Program-made: the position numbers and the translations under genes
Shown here: piece by piece, positions 10,651 through 23,199 of the stretch
How the letters are laid out: every line of letters begins with the position of its first letter
Position numbering within the stretch: the first letter of the stretch is position 1
The notes under the pieces: generated by a model
Told to the model about the DNA's origin: nothing
The model's input: the letters and a program-made list of their open reading frames with translations, nothing else
Databases searched by the model: none
Source: Mermis nigrescens
Lineage: Eukaryota; Nematoda; Enoplea; Mermithida; Mermithidae
DNA length: 64,000 nucleotides
Assembly (NCBI GenBank): GCA_036768485.1
Contig: JAVLUZ010000640.1
Span: 1 to 64,000, forward strand
Reading direction: 5' to 3'

Positions 10651-13600
10651 CTTAAAATACGTATGGAAATAGTTTGAACGCGTACTGCAATAAATTAGCC
10701 TTTCCATGTAAATTAGTATTGCTAAAATGAATCGGTAAATAATCGTTCAAGATTCTACGTCTTACGAGTAAAATGGTTGCATAAGATTTCACCGCAAACA
10801 GACGGAAGGAACCCGTGCGAAAAGAGCATTAAATATTTTAAAGGATTTCTGCTTTCCTCATTAAATTGCATCTGCCTCTTTTGTCAATATTACGCAACAG
10901 GAAAATACCGAAAATTTTATAGTCATTCCCACTTTCACGAAACCTCGTGCATTGAGAATCAATTTTTATATCGCAGCAGAACAGCTGAAAAGACGACTTT
11001 AAAGAGCACTAAAACTTTGGCTTGCGAACTTGTCAGCTGACGGCAACATCAAATTTGTTACCAAAGTTTAAACCGCTCTCGTAGTCGATTTTCTCAATTA
11101 ACCTACGTATGTGCATAAAAAATTTTAAGATATTTGTAACGTTTTGTGAAATATGACGCTCAGTTTCCAAGAAAATCCGAAATTTTACCTAATGGCTACC
11201 ACCCACTCATGGACGTAGGGGTCTCGGAGAGGGTTCACCCCCGCAGAAATTGAAAAATCCTCCGCAGATTACTGTAGACCCCAAATTTCTATTTTTAATA
11301 ACATTTTTGGCAATTCTTAGTGATTTCACCTTCCCTCAGAATTTTCTTGCTGCCCATGTATCTTGCAATTAACGAAGATTCTCTCCTACATAGACTTCTG
11401 TAGCGAAAAGTTAGTGATTTCAGTACATTTTATCAAATTTTTCAGCGGAAACTTTAAACGTTTTCGTTACTACGCGCCACGCTAGAATTCTTCAAATAAT
11501 GATTTTACTCGTATACATCGCATTATAAATAGATGACTTCGAAAAATAAACCAGTATTTTCAGTCACGGATTGTTACATATTTTACGGTAATTTAGTTCA
11601 GAAATTTTATCCAATGCAATGCCGAATTAACAGTCTTTTGACACAAAATTTTTCAAAAATTTTGACATTTTTTAATTAAATCACAGTGCCAGAAATGATA
11701 TGACCAAAATTAGGGCACACGAAAATGACAAGAAAATTAACTGCAAGTATAAACAGAGCATTTTTTGCTATCTATTTCTGACTATTCAGGGAAAAGTTTA
11801 GGTACCAATCCACACGTAGGCGAGCGAGGTTTTGGGGATTTAGACCCCCAGAATTGAAATTTTGGCATTTTTCGGGATTTTGCCGGTTTACGCACCTAAA
11901 CCCCTAGAATTCAGTTGTTGCCTATGCATGGATAAGAACCCCTGATGATCAAAATACGCCTCACAGATTCCTGTAGACTCCCAGAAATGAATTTTTGGCA
12001 TATTTTTTGCATTTTTCTTCTCTTTTTGCCATATCCAAACCCCTCCGAATTCCGTCGCTTCCCATTCATGGTGGTAGCCAATCCCTTTCTAAAATGATAC
12101 CAATTGTTCCATTATTGGCCACTGCGTCACAGCTATTCAAGCAGATCATGTCCAAGGGCACGATCGGCTTGTATTCGTGCATGTGGAACTGGCCATCAAC
12201 GCCCAGACGGCCAGGGTAGACAGGAAAAATAAAATAAACACATTGATCCAGGGAATGATCTTGCGAATCAGCGGTATTCAATAGACGCGTAAAGCGCACC
12301 ATCAAACAAGTGGTCTTGTTGGATCCATTAGCTGAACTGTTGACGAACGAGTGATCCGTACTTGAACTCGAAATGTTTAGCAGATCAAACTGGGAGTCGT
12401 TTATTAGCTGCCGTGAAACAAGCATTATATCTATATAAATAGCGGACCAAAACGTTGAAAATTAGGAAACAATGAAGAACCACCCCACTCGTTTCATAAA
12501 AAAACCAACAGAATCGTCAAATTAGCCTACTGAAATTTATATCTAACAGTAAGTGTTCAAATAAAAAATTTTCTAAGCTGAATTGCCTGAAAACTCTAAA
12601 GTTGAACATGTGGAACAAATTCTTTTCCTATTCATCAATACGAGTGAAAAACTCTGCTGTTTGATGTTTTGTTCATCTCCTATTCGCCTCTGGATTTCCC
12701 GACGATCGTTTTCACGGATGAATGAGGACTACTAACTTGTATTCCTAGATCCTTTGGCGGATTTAGAGGTGGGGAGGGCGGGTGGGGGGCGACCGCTCCT
12801 CTTTGTGAAAAAATATTTGGGCGCAAGGAAGAATAGATGTGTATTTTTTGATGATTTTTGCCATTTATATCATGATTTTTCAAATTTTTCCAGCGTTTCG
12901 TGCTTAGATAATACTTATCAGTGACATTTACGACTCATGGCGCTCTAAAGAACGTAAATTTACACCAAAAGAGTAGTTTGTGTACAGAAAAAGATTTTGT
13001 AGTTCCTACAATAATTTTTCGAGTTTCTTTTCGGTGATTTGCGTCAATTTCCGCATTCTGCGAATTTTTCATTAAAAACTATATGGATTTTCGAATTTTT
13101 GTCTTTTTTTGCCTCATAAATAATTCTGCCTATCGAAAGACGGCAAAAAACCGTAAGTTTGAGCATATTATACAAATTTTTGGACAATGCAACTTTAAGG
13201 AAAATTTTGAGTTTCGCCCCTCCCTGTCAGAAAATCCTGGATCCACCACTGACAAGATCCACGCGCATTAACATATTCATTAGTTTCCAGAAGACCAAAA
13301 CTTTATGTTGGGAGCGACGCCCAAAAAAGGCTTCAAGAAGAACAAAGTGGTAATATGCCAACGTCTTCAGAATTAAGAAAAATTTTCGCGTTACGCTTCA
13401 CCAGTCATCAACGCTATGAAAAAGCAAAAAAATTACATCTAAAAAATAGGGGCATATGCGTACGCACTATTAATACAGAGAGGGTAGGCAACCCCTAAAT
13501 ATGGACTGTTTCACATAAGTTTGAGCCTTAATTTCAAAAACGATTTCAGACAATAAGTTGTGATTATAACATCGATCGGATGCATATTTATCGTAATCCG

Positions 13601-16600
13601 CCGACTTTCTGTCGATAAAAATTCTCAAAATTTATGCCTATAGTTATGTAAAACAGACTATGCCTACTACGAATGAACTGTATATAATATGCACGTCTCA
13701 AGTTCGTTCTTAGTAGATTAGAGTGTTCGGCACTAAAATTAAGCATATGACGTTAATTAGCGCCAATAATGCTCGAATTATCTTTTGAGAATATAGCAGT
13801 TGATCAGGAAAAGGATCACAGTGTTACACTCTCAGTTATGCTACTGGGGGTTGAAAGTTTTGGGCTTTTCGTTTTAAATAGCCTTTTTGCGCGTTGTTAC
13901 ACACATGGATTGACGAGGCTTGAGGAGTTAGACCCCTGAACGTGAACCCCCTCAAAAATTCGGTAGACCGCAAAATTAAGTTTTTGACTCTTTTTCTCGA
14001 TTTGAGCCCATCAGATCTCATAGGATACTGCTGACCATAGACACTTTTTCTTACAGTAAAATTGATACATAGAAATTACCTTGTAGCCATCGCTCATCAT
14101 ATCTTGGATCAGAAATTGTCCATCAGGCAAATAACCCGCTAGCACGACGTCAGCCTTGTTCATTATAGGTCTCGTATTGAAACCAATGCCAGTCCAATAA
14201 GCGGTCGATTTGACTCGACTCAGTATATGAAAGTTTACGCTTTTACTGTTATTCTTACTTGCATACCACTGAACCTGGTAATAAGAAAATTTAACGTTGG
14301 CTACAAAAAATAGAATATCACGAAATCTTCTTATGAATCAATTACGCAGACATGGTGCTTTTCTATGTATCCTTGAATTTCGAGTAGGTCAAGGAATGCT
14401 GAAAAACATATGAGAGAAAACATGAATTTCTGCTTTTCGTTAATACTGTTGCTTGTATAACAACAGCGTATAACATCATATAACAACTCTTTTATGTGAC
14501 AAGCCAAGATTTTTGGTGTTGGTCGAAAATCAGCCAAAAAATCCATTTCATCATAGGTACATAGCGCTGTTAGCGCCACTATATACTGGTATCCCCAACA
14601 TATGTCCCCCCTCACAGCTATAACAGGACACATCTGGAAGGTGCTGTTTAATCAAAAAGGATTTTGCAGACTTTTTCTTTACACTCAATACCGAGTATGT
14701 AATGAGCGTGTAAAGTTTTGGCGTAACGTTATAACATATGCAAATCTTTGACGCTTTTTTAGCCAGCTTGTGCACAACTCAGCATACATGCCTCATACAA
14801 TTTTATGGCATAGATTTGTAGTAGAAAACATTCTTTAGGTGGTACTGTTGTGTTTTTGGATTTGACTAGAGCTCTTGAGCTGGAGTGTAAAGTACGAAAA
14901 TCTGGGGGTGAAAAGACACATTTTGGTCGAGTTTTCGACTTGTTTATAGTCTACCAACAACTCCGGTTACGAGTCCCAAGAAATTTTTTTTCGATAGAAA
15001 AGTACTACGGCTTAAGGGCTACTTTTCGCTTACCAGCAAACTTGTGTACACTCAATACGGAGTTAGTACCAGGGGTTTAAACTTTACGCTCTAGTAGTTG
15101 GTGTGAAAACAGATTTCGTCTAAGATTTTTCTGACAACTTTTCCGCTTATAAGTCGAGATAAATTTAATATAATAAAAATAGAAGTACCTTTTAAGGGCT
15201 ACACGTTGCAGCACACTGCGTTTGAAAAAATAATATAATGGCTTGTGTACAATTCGAAATCAGGGGTGTAAAATGAGCGAAAAAACTCATTTTTTTCCTT
15301 ATTTTGATTGGTAAATATCTCAAGTATTTTGCGGAACAAAAGTTTTGCATATACAAACGTACTAGTGTTTAAATGCTACAAACTTGCCTAAATTGAATTT
15401 CTTCACACTCAATGGGGAGTTAGGTCCAGATTTTTGAAGTTTACAATGTGTTGGATGGTGGAAAATACGTTTTTGTCCGTTTTTTGTTCGCCACTTTCTC
15501 TGTTTAGAAGTCGGGATAGATCGAATGGAACAAAAATAGAGTACTTTCTAAGGGGTACACGTCACATCAAATTGCATTTGTTTACACAAATATTTAGCTT
15601 TTTCGGGAGGTGTAATGTCAAAAATTGGGTGTGTTAAACCTGTTTCTGTCTTGTTTTTCCGTTTAAGTTGTCCGGTTATGAGTCTGGACATGATCTCAAG
15701 TCTAAAAATGTAGCAGAAATCAAATGTGATACGCCAGTTGAGCGCGTTTATTTGCACTGAAAAGTGGTGCAAAGTACTTCAAGTCTAATATGTATTTGTC
15801 TTCAGGCCATTGTGGAGACTTAATTTTTTAATAAATGTTGATCGTAATATCAGAATAATATCAGAATTACGAATCCGACTAAAATCTTCTTTACACTCTG
15901 TGGTTATGTAAAGTTTACACTGCAGATTAAGTTTAGTTCTAGAGGCCTTCCGGAAGCTTTATTTTTTCCAAAATGTTCTACGTAACGTCAGATTAACGAA
16001 TTTGATTGTTACTTTTCTCTACATCCAGTAGTTGTGTTACGTTTGCATTATTTCTTTATTGTCAATGTGTACTTTACACTGCAAATTTATTTTACTTCCA
16101 GAGTGTTGCAAAACGTTAATTTTTTTGAATATATTCCATAAGGGCTAGATAACGAGTCTGACTGTATGTTTTCTTTACACCTAGTAGTTATGTAAAGCTT
16201 ACACTTAAAATTAAATTCAGTTTCAGAGCGTTGTAGGAGCTTAATTATTTTCAAAATGTTTCATGTAACGTCAAGATTCGTATCAGAGCGTAAGTGTTCT
16301 TTACACCCAATATTTGTGTAAAGTTTTTGCTGAAAACTTTTGATCTGTTAAAATAAGTTAAGGTTGTCTTGTTTAAAAAATAATGCTGATGTTCAGAACA
16401 ATATTGTTTTCCGCGTTCTTGGACTGCTGTCATTATTGTGGCATGTTAGCGTTTACTGACTGATTTACTCAAATTATCATGCTAATTAAAAGTAGGTTAC
16501 CAGCAAAGAAAAATGCTCCGATGGAACAAAAAAGGCGAATATACTTGGGATTGTGGATTATTAAATATGTAAAAGGAGGGGACTAGGAAAAAGCTACCTA

Positions 16601-19600
16601 TGTACGCCTAAAGTCGTAAAATCTGTTAAAAATCAGACTTCCTCTAAACAACACAAAACATCGAAGTATATTCTGCAGCCTCTGAAAAAAGTGTAACCTT
16701 CTTGAAATAATTTTCAATGCTTCACATAAGAGTGTATAAACATAATCTAGAATGTTTATGTTTTTGTAAATTGCTTGCTTGTTGCGACGCTGACTTGCTT
16801 CGTATCGTCAAAAATAGAAAACTAATTGCAAGTGAATTGAAATGTGTTTTATTTTGTTATCATGAGCATTATAGCAAGCAAACCAGGCGTCAATTGATTA
16901 GTGAACACAGTTGTTGCGGGCATGCAAGTGTACCTACATGTAGTCTGTTTCATGTAAGCTTACTCGTTTCCTACTGCTTTAAACCAAGAGTTTCTTTGAT
17001 TGACCTGAGTGCACCGATGTTTGCTATTTCATTCAGTTGGCTTGCAAAGTCGCTCCTAGTTTAATCCATCTAAATTGCCACAGCTACTGCATAGCTAACT
17101 TGCTGCTTTTTCAATCGTTTTTTGGTTTAATAGTTTACTTCAATCTGCAGGCCGCAGAAAATACTTCGATTATTTGCGTTGCTTAGAGAAAGTCTGATTT
17201 TTAGCAAATTTTGCGACTTTAGGCACATACATAGGTAGCTTTTTCCTAGTCCCCTCCTTTTACAACCTTAATAATCCACAATCCCAAGTATATTCGCCTT
17301 TCTTTGTTCCATAAGAGCATTTTTCTATGCTACTTAGGGAAATATTTCTTAATTTTTTAATACTGTGAGGTTATATTGGTTAGAATGACAGTAACAAATA
17401 TTTCTTAATTTTTCAATGCTCTGAGGTTATATTGATTAGAAAAACAGATACAAATTTAACGGTCCCATCAAGTTCTTGCAAAAAATAAATAAATCAAAGC
17501 TTCGGTATTTTAAAGACGAAATTTAGTGTTTTTCGCGCATGAGAAAAAGCTTATTAGCGAATAACGTGTAATATCATACAAATGGAAAAAACAGCGCAGA
17601 ATTTCAGCATTTTACGACAATGAATTTAAAAAGCAATCCGGCTTTAAAAAGATTAATTTACTATCATTTTGCTCAAAAACACTTATATTATGTCTCACGT
17701 AAGTTTGGGCATAAATTTCGAGAATGTTTTCGAAGGTATGCCAACGGATTACGATAATTACACATCAAATCAATGCTTATCGCAATCTGTCAACTTATTG
17801 TGGGAAATCGATTTTAAAATTTATGCCCAAACTTGTATGAAACAGACTATAGCATGTCTTTTCGCTCCCAAGTCATCAAGTGCAATGTCAAAAACAATGA
17901 GATTTCTATCATCTTTCGAGCTTGAACATAATGGAATTTGGCATCTCTAACCAATTATGGTTCCTCAGGTACGAATTTCATAATTTAAAAAGATCAATCT
18001 CAAGCTCAAAACATGATTACGACAGTCCAGTACTCAAATTTCATGTGACTCGACTTGTTCAAAAGTCCAAAAACTTTGATGACACAAGAGAAGTGGTTCA
18101 TGGAAACGCTATCTTTAGCGTGTTTGAATTATTTAATTGATAAAATTTTTTCAATTTCATAAAATGCTAAAAGCGCAAAGACTTTGTTAATGTAAAATGC
18201 ATTTAATCGTTCGTGATTTGGAATACCGAATACTATTGCTTCATTTCCAGAGTTTTCAAAGCGATATTAGCTAACATTGATTAGAATCTATTCTTGAAGT
18301 CGTCATGATAATGGCGACCGTACGAGTATGTCCTTTTGTCATTCCTGTTTATCCATTTTATGTAAAAACGTTAATTTCATTATTTCATCTTTTCTTGGCA
18401 ATAAATCTTCCTCTTAATGCATATTTTTCAATCAATTTCAGATACTTTCAGAGTGAAAATTTTAATTTTCATCGATTTTTGGCTAGCCTTATTTTCCCAG
18501 AAAATTACCGATTTTCCCATTTTGGGTACTAGACCCCAAAAACCCCACGTGCGTGTCTAGTCCCACCATTGTTTACACGAGTATCAACCCGCATTTTTAC
18601 TTACGAGGGTTGTCCCATAAGTCCTAAGGTTTTAAAGAAGAAGAAACAATAGAAGCCGACAAGTTTTACATTTTTCAATTTAGTCAATAATCCTTTTATT
18701 ACACTTAAGTCAGCACCTCTTACATAATTCCATGCCAGACAACCAAAGAGCTACAGGTTAAGCACTTGACCACATTATAATCTCAAGGATCATCACTTCA
18801 TAATCATAAGCAAATTTTTTTACATAGACTTTTTGTTTAGCACTTAAAGGTACAGGAATGTAGGCTGAGGTCAGGTCTGGGGAGTAGGGCCGTTGGTCAA
18901 GCTTCTCGGAGTTTTACAGAGCTAGGGCATCTTGTGAAACGTTCACTTGTAGAACCGAGATATTATCATGCAAGAAAAGGAAGCCGTTCAGACGTGTTCT
19001 TGGGGGGGGGAGTTTGACCCCCAGAATGGCAACGGACCCCTGCAAAATGGCTGCTATCCCCTGAATTATCGATTTTTTGTAAAAGTTGTAAAAAGTGTGC
19101 CTTTTTAAGCGTTTTAACCTATTTTTGGCTCAAAACTTCAAATTTTCGGCGCTTCAGGCGATACACATATTTTTTTGACCACATTTTGTTCAATTTACTC
19201 AATTTATTCAAATTCTTACGAGATTTTTCACTTTTTTATATTCTAGAAAGAACGAGCATTGTCTGAAACATCAAAAAACAGTGTTTTTGACGTGTACCCA
19301 TCGTTTTTTAGAAATTTTTTAATCAATTTTGTGCCTGACTCCCCCCTAATTCCCACGCTGTACATGTATGATGCCATGGTCAGCTTTCTTTGTCTTTCTT
19401 GTGTGGGGTAGTTGGGTTATCAAATGGGTATAGTGATGCCTAATGATTATGATCTTATAGGAAATTGACCGGCAGTGGGCCTATGACATCCAAAAATTGC
19501 AACCAACAACTCACAAGCTGAATTGCTCACCCTTGAGCCCACAGAGAGTCGATTGCTCTTGGCTCTCCATTGCAAGGGCTGTTTTTGTCTTCAAATTATA

Positions 19601-21466
19601 AGAGTTAGTTCACGACGACTCATCCTCTTTTGTGAATTTATTGATAAGATTCGCAGTGCCGCCTTTAAACCTGTCATGAAGGGCCAGTCTTGGTTCTGCC
19701 CTTTACTGGTTTTGATCAAGCGCCAACAGTTCAGGGATCAAAGGGGTTCAAGTTCCGAGGAAGCCAAAATCTTATTATAAGATCCTACTATCTCTTGGTT
19801 TGGAAATATCCAAAGGTCTGGGCTCCCTGGCGATGTTTAATTTACCGACCATATGACGTCAGTTTTTTTGTAGGTTTAATGTTTTCAGATGGCAACAGTC
19901 TCTTAGGGCACCGGTACAAGGATCATGTTGGAATAGCTCTGTGCCAGCCTCAGACAATGTTATCTAAAACTTAATATTGCTAAATCATAGGGCTTAGTAA
20001 CCAAAAACATCAAGCAAAGTTTGGTGAATTTGATCAATGTAATATTTCGATGCATTCAATAGTGAATAACACATTGTTGCCCAATATGCAAATTTCCCAA
20101 CCTCCCCACAGATTATATTTGTAAAATGCGTAATATCTCCCGATAAAATAAATTCACGCAAGTCAAATTTGATTTATATCTATGACATATGATGCTAAAC
20201 AATAGGCACTAGTTAAAATTTACTGAAGAATTAATAGTACTTTAAAACCCAAGGACTTATGGGACAACCCTCGTAGTAACTTGTTAACAATTTTGTTAAG
20301 ATTAAATTATATGATTGCCCAGATAACAGAGTTTTAGGCTACCGATTTTCTTACAACCATACAAGCATTTTTTAAGTCCATATATAAAAAGGGTGTACAG
20401 TTAGGAGCAGGAAGAAATTTCATCTCTCAGCAGCGGGCATTTAGAAATTAAAAATCACTTAAAAATTTAAAAAAGTTGTGGGTTATTTCTTTCCTAATCA
20501 TTACGTACCTGATAGTCGCAATCTGGTCCAGAACAATCATCAGGAAACTTATAGCTGTTGTCGCACGATAGCGTAGCATCTCCGTCTTAATTAAAAACAC
20601 GATATTAACGAAGATTCGGACATATCGAGGCATGGTGTGAATAAAGAATAAAGAAGAAATAAAGAGACTACATTTAAAAAATAAAAAAGCAAAATTTTGG
20701 CCCATGAACGTTTGTTTAGTAAACTGTTCCTCTTTAGACGATCCCTCAATTGCTGTATGAAAAAATGCAGTGCCTCGACAGAATAGCCGTTAATCACATA
20801 TGAACACCATCTACATAGGTATATAAGCCTTTTGGGCCAAAATAACTTCAAAAACTTGTATAAGCACTGAAGAAGCATTAAAATTACGTTTTTACATAGT
20901 TTCTAGTCAATTCTGAACACTTTTTAAAAATTTTATATTCTCCACCGTGTTTTGCCTTCATTTTGTCTCATATTCCCGAGAAAAATTTTTCATTTTTTCA
21001 TTCTGCGGCTTTAAGACCTCTTAAACCCTCCACGTGCTTGTCTAGTTAAGACTTTGGAAAAAGAAGATTTCTCATTTTATGTATGTATAGCATGCACGGC
21101 CTTAACATAGCGATCGCGAAAATTGATAACCGATGAATTCTTTGATCGATTCATCATACTTCTCAGTCAAACAAAAATCCATACGCGAAAACGGAGTTTG
21201 AAAAGCAGAGGTAAAAACCATGCTGGAACTATGTCAACGCAAAGTTTTATATTTCAGACTTTGATTATTCAAATCGTCCAAAAATGTTCAGATGGCATTA
21301 CTCAAGGCAGATTGTTTCTTCTAAAAGTCATTTATCAGTAACTTATTGCTAATCCAAACTGCTGCAAATTCGGATTTGTGAATTTCGCCGACTTTTCTAT
21401 CTCACCTCCACAAATAATGATAACTAAAACCATAAACACTTGTTTTGAAATGCCGCAAAATGCCAT
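10394..21466 (-). CDS. Secreted DOMON-domain protein, five-exon gene
   Basis: Joined from exons 21406-21466, 20509-20585, 14080-14274, 12101-12407 and 10394-10650; all four junctions keep phase, giving about 298 residues. Residues 1-20 form a hydrophobic signal peptide. A short Cys-rich segment follows (22-46), then a DOMON domain: WTGIGF at 73-78, ADVVLAGYLPDG at 87-98, RFTRLLNTAD near 149-158 and a VYF strand near 168-170, as in DOMON folds of the DOH/ferric-reductase type. Several N-glycosylation sequons (NIS, NSS, NGS, NKT) fit an extracellular protein. A Pro/Thr-rich stalk (about 259-266) and hydrophobic stretch (275-283) near the C-terminus suggest membrane or GPI attachment. DOMON domains bind haem or sugars; the ligand here is unknown. 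The first three exons are strongly supported. The junction to exon 5 is less certain because exon 4 could instead read through to a TGA at 12066-12068. Confidence 0.72.
11205..11365 (+). mobile_element. Family D MITE copy, in DOMON intron 4
   Basis: Matches the D pattern: CTCATGGACG start, CCCGCAGAAATTG, CAGATTACTGTAGAC, TTCTTGCTGCCCATGTA end. Confidence 0.55.
11805..12075 (+). mobile_element. Two adjacent family D-like copies
   Basis: 11805-11935 and 11925-12075 both carry CCAGAAT, CAGATTCCTGTAGACTCCC-type and TTCCCATTCATGG-type blocks. The second copy's edge touches the alternative stop codon of DOMON exon 4. Confidence 0.5.
12101..12407 (-). CDS. DOMON gene exon 4
   Basis: Acceptor TTTCACGGCAG; the frame continues exon 3 in phase 0 with the second half of the domain (RFTRLLNTAD, then QCVYFIF). 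I end the exon at ATTG|GTATCA. Without that donor the frame runs to a TGA at 12066-12068, which overlaps the edge of a family D repeat, so an alternative C-terminus is possible. Confidence 0.65.
12751..13251. mobile_element. Degenerate hAT-type MITE
   Basis: The right end read in reverse is CAGTGGTGGATCCAGGATTTT-like, close to the CAGTGGCGGATCCAG ends common in insect hAT elements. The left end CTTTGGCGGATTTAGAGG is its diverged partner. No 8-bp duplication survives. Lies in DOMON intron 3. Confidence 0.4.
13500..13661. mobile_element. Family K MITE
   Basis: Inverted ends ATGGACTGTTTCACATAAG and its complement TATGTAAAACAGACTAT; 162 bp; in DOMON intron 3. Confidence 0.7.
14080..14274 (-). 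CDS. DOMON gene exon 3 (core of domain)
   Basis: Acceptor TTATTACCAG, 65 codons in phase 0, donor AAG|GTAATT. It contains the DOMON hallmarks WTGIGF and ADVVLAGYLPDGQF. The 6.2-kb intron upstream holds a family F/E element, a family K MITE and a mariner relic. Confidence 0.75.
14560..16498 (+). mobile_element. Family F large repeat, copy 1
   Basis: Noncoding repeat rich in TTTACACTC / GTGTAAAG motifs. Starts near GCGCTGTTAGCGCC with CCCCCCTCACAGCTATAAC and runs without a gene into an E module. Long stretches match 60.9-62.7 kb. Lies in DOMON intron 3-side of exon 3's upstream intron. Confidence 0.65.
16499..17335 (+). mobile_element. Family E hairpin MITE, copy 2
   Basis: Inverted ends 16499-16690 and 17150-17335 with GCTCCGATGGAACAAAAAA. 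It is directly attached to the end of family F copy 1. Confidence 0.7.
17339..17455 (+). repeat. Tandem duplication, ~57 bp x 2
   Basis: AAATATTTCTTAATTTTT followed by a GAGGTTATATTG block, twice in a row. Confidence 0.7.
17684..17852. mobile_element. Family K MITE
   Basis: Ends carry GTAAGTTTGGGCATAAATTT and its inverted partner closing with AAACAGACTATAG; 169 bp. Confidence 0.7.
18425..18565 (+). mobile_element. Family B MITE, 5'-truncated
   Basis: Only the 3' half remains: TTTTAATTTTCATCGATTTT, then CCCACGTGCGTGTCT. Confidence 0.55.
18604..20273 (-). mobile_element. Degraded mariner transposon with nested family C
   Basis: Inverted ends CGAGGGTTGTCCCATAAGTC at both sides with TA duplications at 18602-18603 and 20274-20275. 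Minus-strand remnants resemble mariner transposase: an HDN near 18970 followed by PYSPDL (near 18880), and an LQW motif with a possible H-x-x-P-A-G-Q (near 19460-19570). Stops and frameshifts make it dead. A family C copy (about 18985-19372) splits it. Confidence 0.7.
18985..19372 (-). mobile_element. Family C MITE inside the mariner
   Basis: Runs from AGACGTGTTCTTGGGG to GCTGTACATGTATG, the reverse of the 9790 copy; shares AAAGAACGAGCATTGTCTGA. The flanking duplication is too diverged to call. Confidence 0.6.
20509..20585 (-). CDS. DOMON gene exon 2
   Basis: Acceptor TTTTTAATTAAG, then two bases plus 25 codons with four cysteines (CDNSYKFPDDCSGPDCDYQ), ending at donor CAG|GTACGT in phase 0. 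The intron between exons 1 and 2 carries a family B element. Confidence 0.7.
20815..21050 (+). mobile_element. Family B MITE in DOMON intron 1
   Basis: TTTTGGGCCAAAATAACTTC, then TTTCTAGTCAATTCTGAA, ending CCCTCCACGTGCTTGTCTAG. The 5' end is diverged. Confidence 0.55.
21406..21466 (-). CDS. DOMON gene exon 1 (signal peptide)
   Basis: ATG at 21464-21466 opens 20 codons of signal peptide (MAFCGISKQ, then VFMVLVIIICG) and leaves one base before a good donor, G|GTGAGA. That base completes a GAC codon with exon 2, the main evidence for the join. Confidence 0.7.
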
Positions 21467-22544
21467 TGTTCAAAATATAATAAGAATGCAATTTCCTTGA
21501 GATACGCGTTAATAATTCAATGCCAAAACTGTACACTTGAACAACATTCAGCGAGATCAAAAAGTTCGTACGTCAATCGATTTTTAGCCAATAAAAATTG
21601 AGAGTCCGTAGCAGTATTTGATCTCGGTAAGAACATTTGGGATGAGGCCTCTGCTCATTTTCGCTGGATATTTTTTGTCATCAACTCTGCTGATATGCAC
21701 ATCTAAATACATCTTTATCGCATCGCTTTGCGGTTTATCGTTTTTCATACTTTATTCGTGCGTTTTTACGTCCATATGATTAATACTCGTATCAGCGAAG
21801 ATGGAAATGCAGTTTCTATAGAAACAAAATGATGAGCTCATCGTTGGAAAAAGTCCACACGTGCACCTGCTTATGCTAACACAACATCGCATGCAAGAAA
21901 ACAAATATGAACTTTAGAAGGCAATCAAAAAAATAATGCACATTTATGTATGTTTTGCTCATTTAACGCTTTTTTCATAGTCATGATTCTGGATCTTCAG
22001 CTGATCAGAGGCGCTCATGACTTTTAAGAGCATCAGTTGCCTGAAATAAGCATCCCCAGAGTTTCTAAATTCAAGCCAGAGAATAGTGACGTACACACGT
22101 GGGTGTAAGAGGGGTTGGAAAATTCAGTCCCCAGAAGGCCGAATGCCTTCCCCCAGAAATAAAACATCCCCCAGAATTCAATTTTTCAATTTTTTTCGCA
22201 AGTTTTTGATGCTAATGGATGGTGCTCGATGAGAAACGTTGAAAAATTGTGTTTTTCGCTATACCACCATTTTTAATACATCTTTTGACCTTTAAAAAAT
22301 CTCGCACCCACCGTTAGAATTTTGGTGCTACCCATGTACGGTCTATTTACCTATGTAAAAATTCCTGAATGGGAAACGCAAACTTGTTTGAAATATGTGC
22401 ATATCACGTACCTGCTACAAGTTGTCCGACTCTGGCAATTCAGCCAGAAAACACTTAAATTTTTTTAAAATGGTTAAAAATATAATTATTTGCAATATTA
22501 GGATATTTGTGACTTCTTTGGCTGATGTAATGACCTAGATACAC
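21467..22544. other. Upstream region of the DOMON gene
   Basis: Unique sequence expected to hold the 5' UTR and promoter (21467-22060). I see no convincing TATA box. A family A copy in forward orientation occupies about 22095-22340. Confidence 0.4.
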
Positions 22545-22572
22545 AATATGGCCGATCCGATAAGGGTCAACC

Positions 22573-22743
22573 ATACATGGGCAGCAAGAAAATTCTGGGG
22601 GTCTCGTTGAGTGATATTCCCAAAAAATCGCCAAAAATGTTACTAAAAATAGAATTCTGGGATCTACAGTAATCTGCGAAGGGTATTCCAACTTCTAAGG
22701 GGGATGGTGCGAAACCCCTAAATTCCTTCAACACGAACGTGTG
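22573..22743 (+). mobile_element. Family D MITE, 9-bp target duplication
   Basis: Flanked by GGGTCAACC (22564-22572) and GGGTCAACG (22744-22752). Starts ATACATGGGCAGCAAGAAAA and ends in CACGAACGTGTG. Confidence 0.7.
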
Positions 22744-22799
22744 GGGTCAACGGGTCTGGGGGTGCTAAAACATTTGTGAGCCAAAATAGCCTCGAAACC

Positions 22800-23020
22800 T
22801 ATAGTCTGTTTCATTTAACTTTAAGGTTTTTGGAAAAATTCAAAGTGACTACAAAAGTGTTTTAAACTAATACAATTAATATTATATTATACAGTATGTC
22901 GAGTCAGACGCATGCCAGTCTTAAGCCGCATTACTGCATCAGAAGTTTAAACCGCTTTTGTAGCCTAATTCTTGTAAAAAATTTCAAAGGAAACCGCAAA
23001 GTTAAATGAAACGGATTATA
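22800..23020. mobile_element. Family K subfamily MITE
   Basis: Perfect-looking ends TATAGTCTGTTTCATTTAAC and GTTAAATGAAACGGATTATA, inserted at a TA inside the B copy. Confidence 0.75.
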
Positions 23021-23199
23021 GTTGAAATACTATAATAGCGTACAAACTATGTTAATTCACAATCTTTAGTCAATTTCAAGCATGTTTGCATGGAATTTTT
23101 GATTCCAAACCATTTTTACCCTCATTTCGCCTTAGATTATCCCGAAAATTTTTTTTCATTTTTTGATTCCAGAGGTTTTATGCCCTTATCTTCTATAAA

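Noticed and set aside
10777..11040. 87-codon plus-strand frame in DOMON intron 4
   Set aside because: No splice or domain support and it is opposite to the only supported gene in the region.
16717..17064. 115-codon Cys-rich plus-strand frame
   Set aside because: It lies inside the middle of an E element whose other copies do not keep the frame open.
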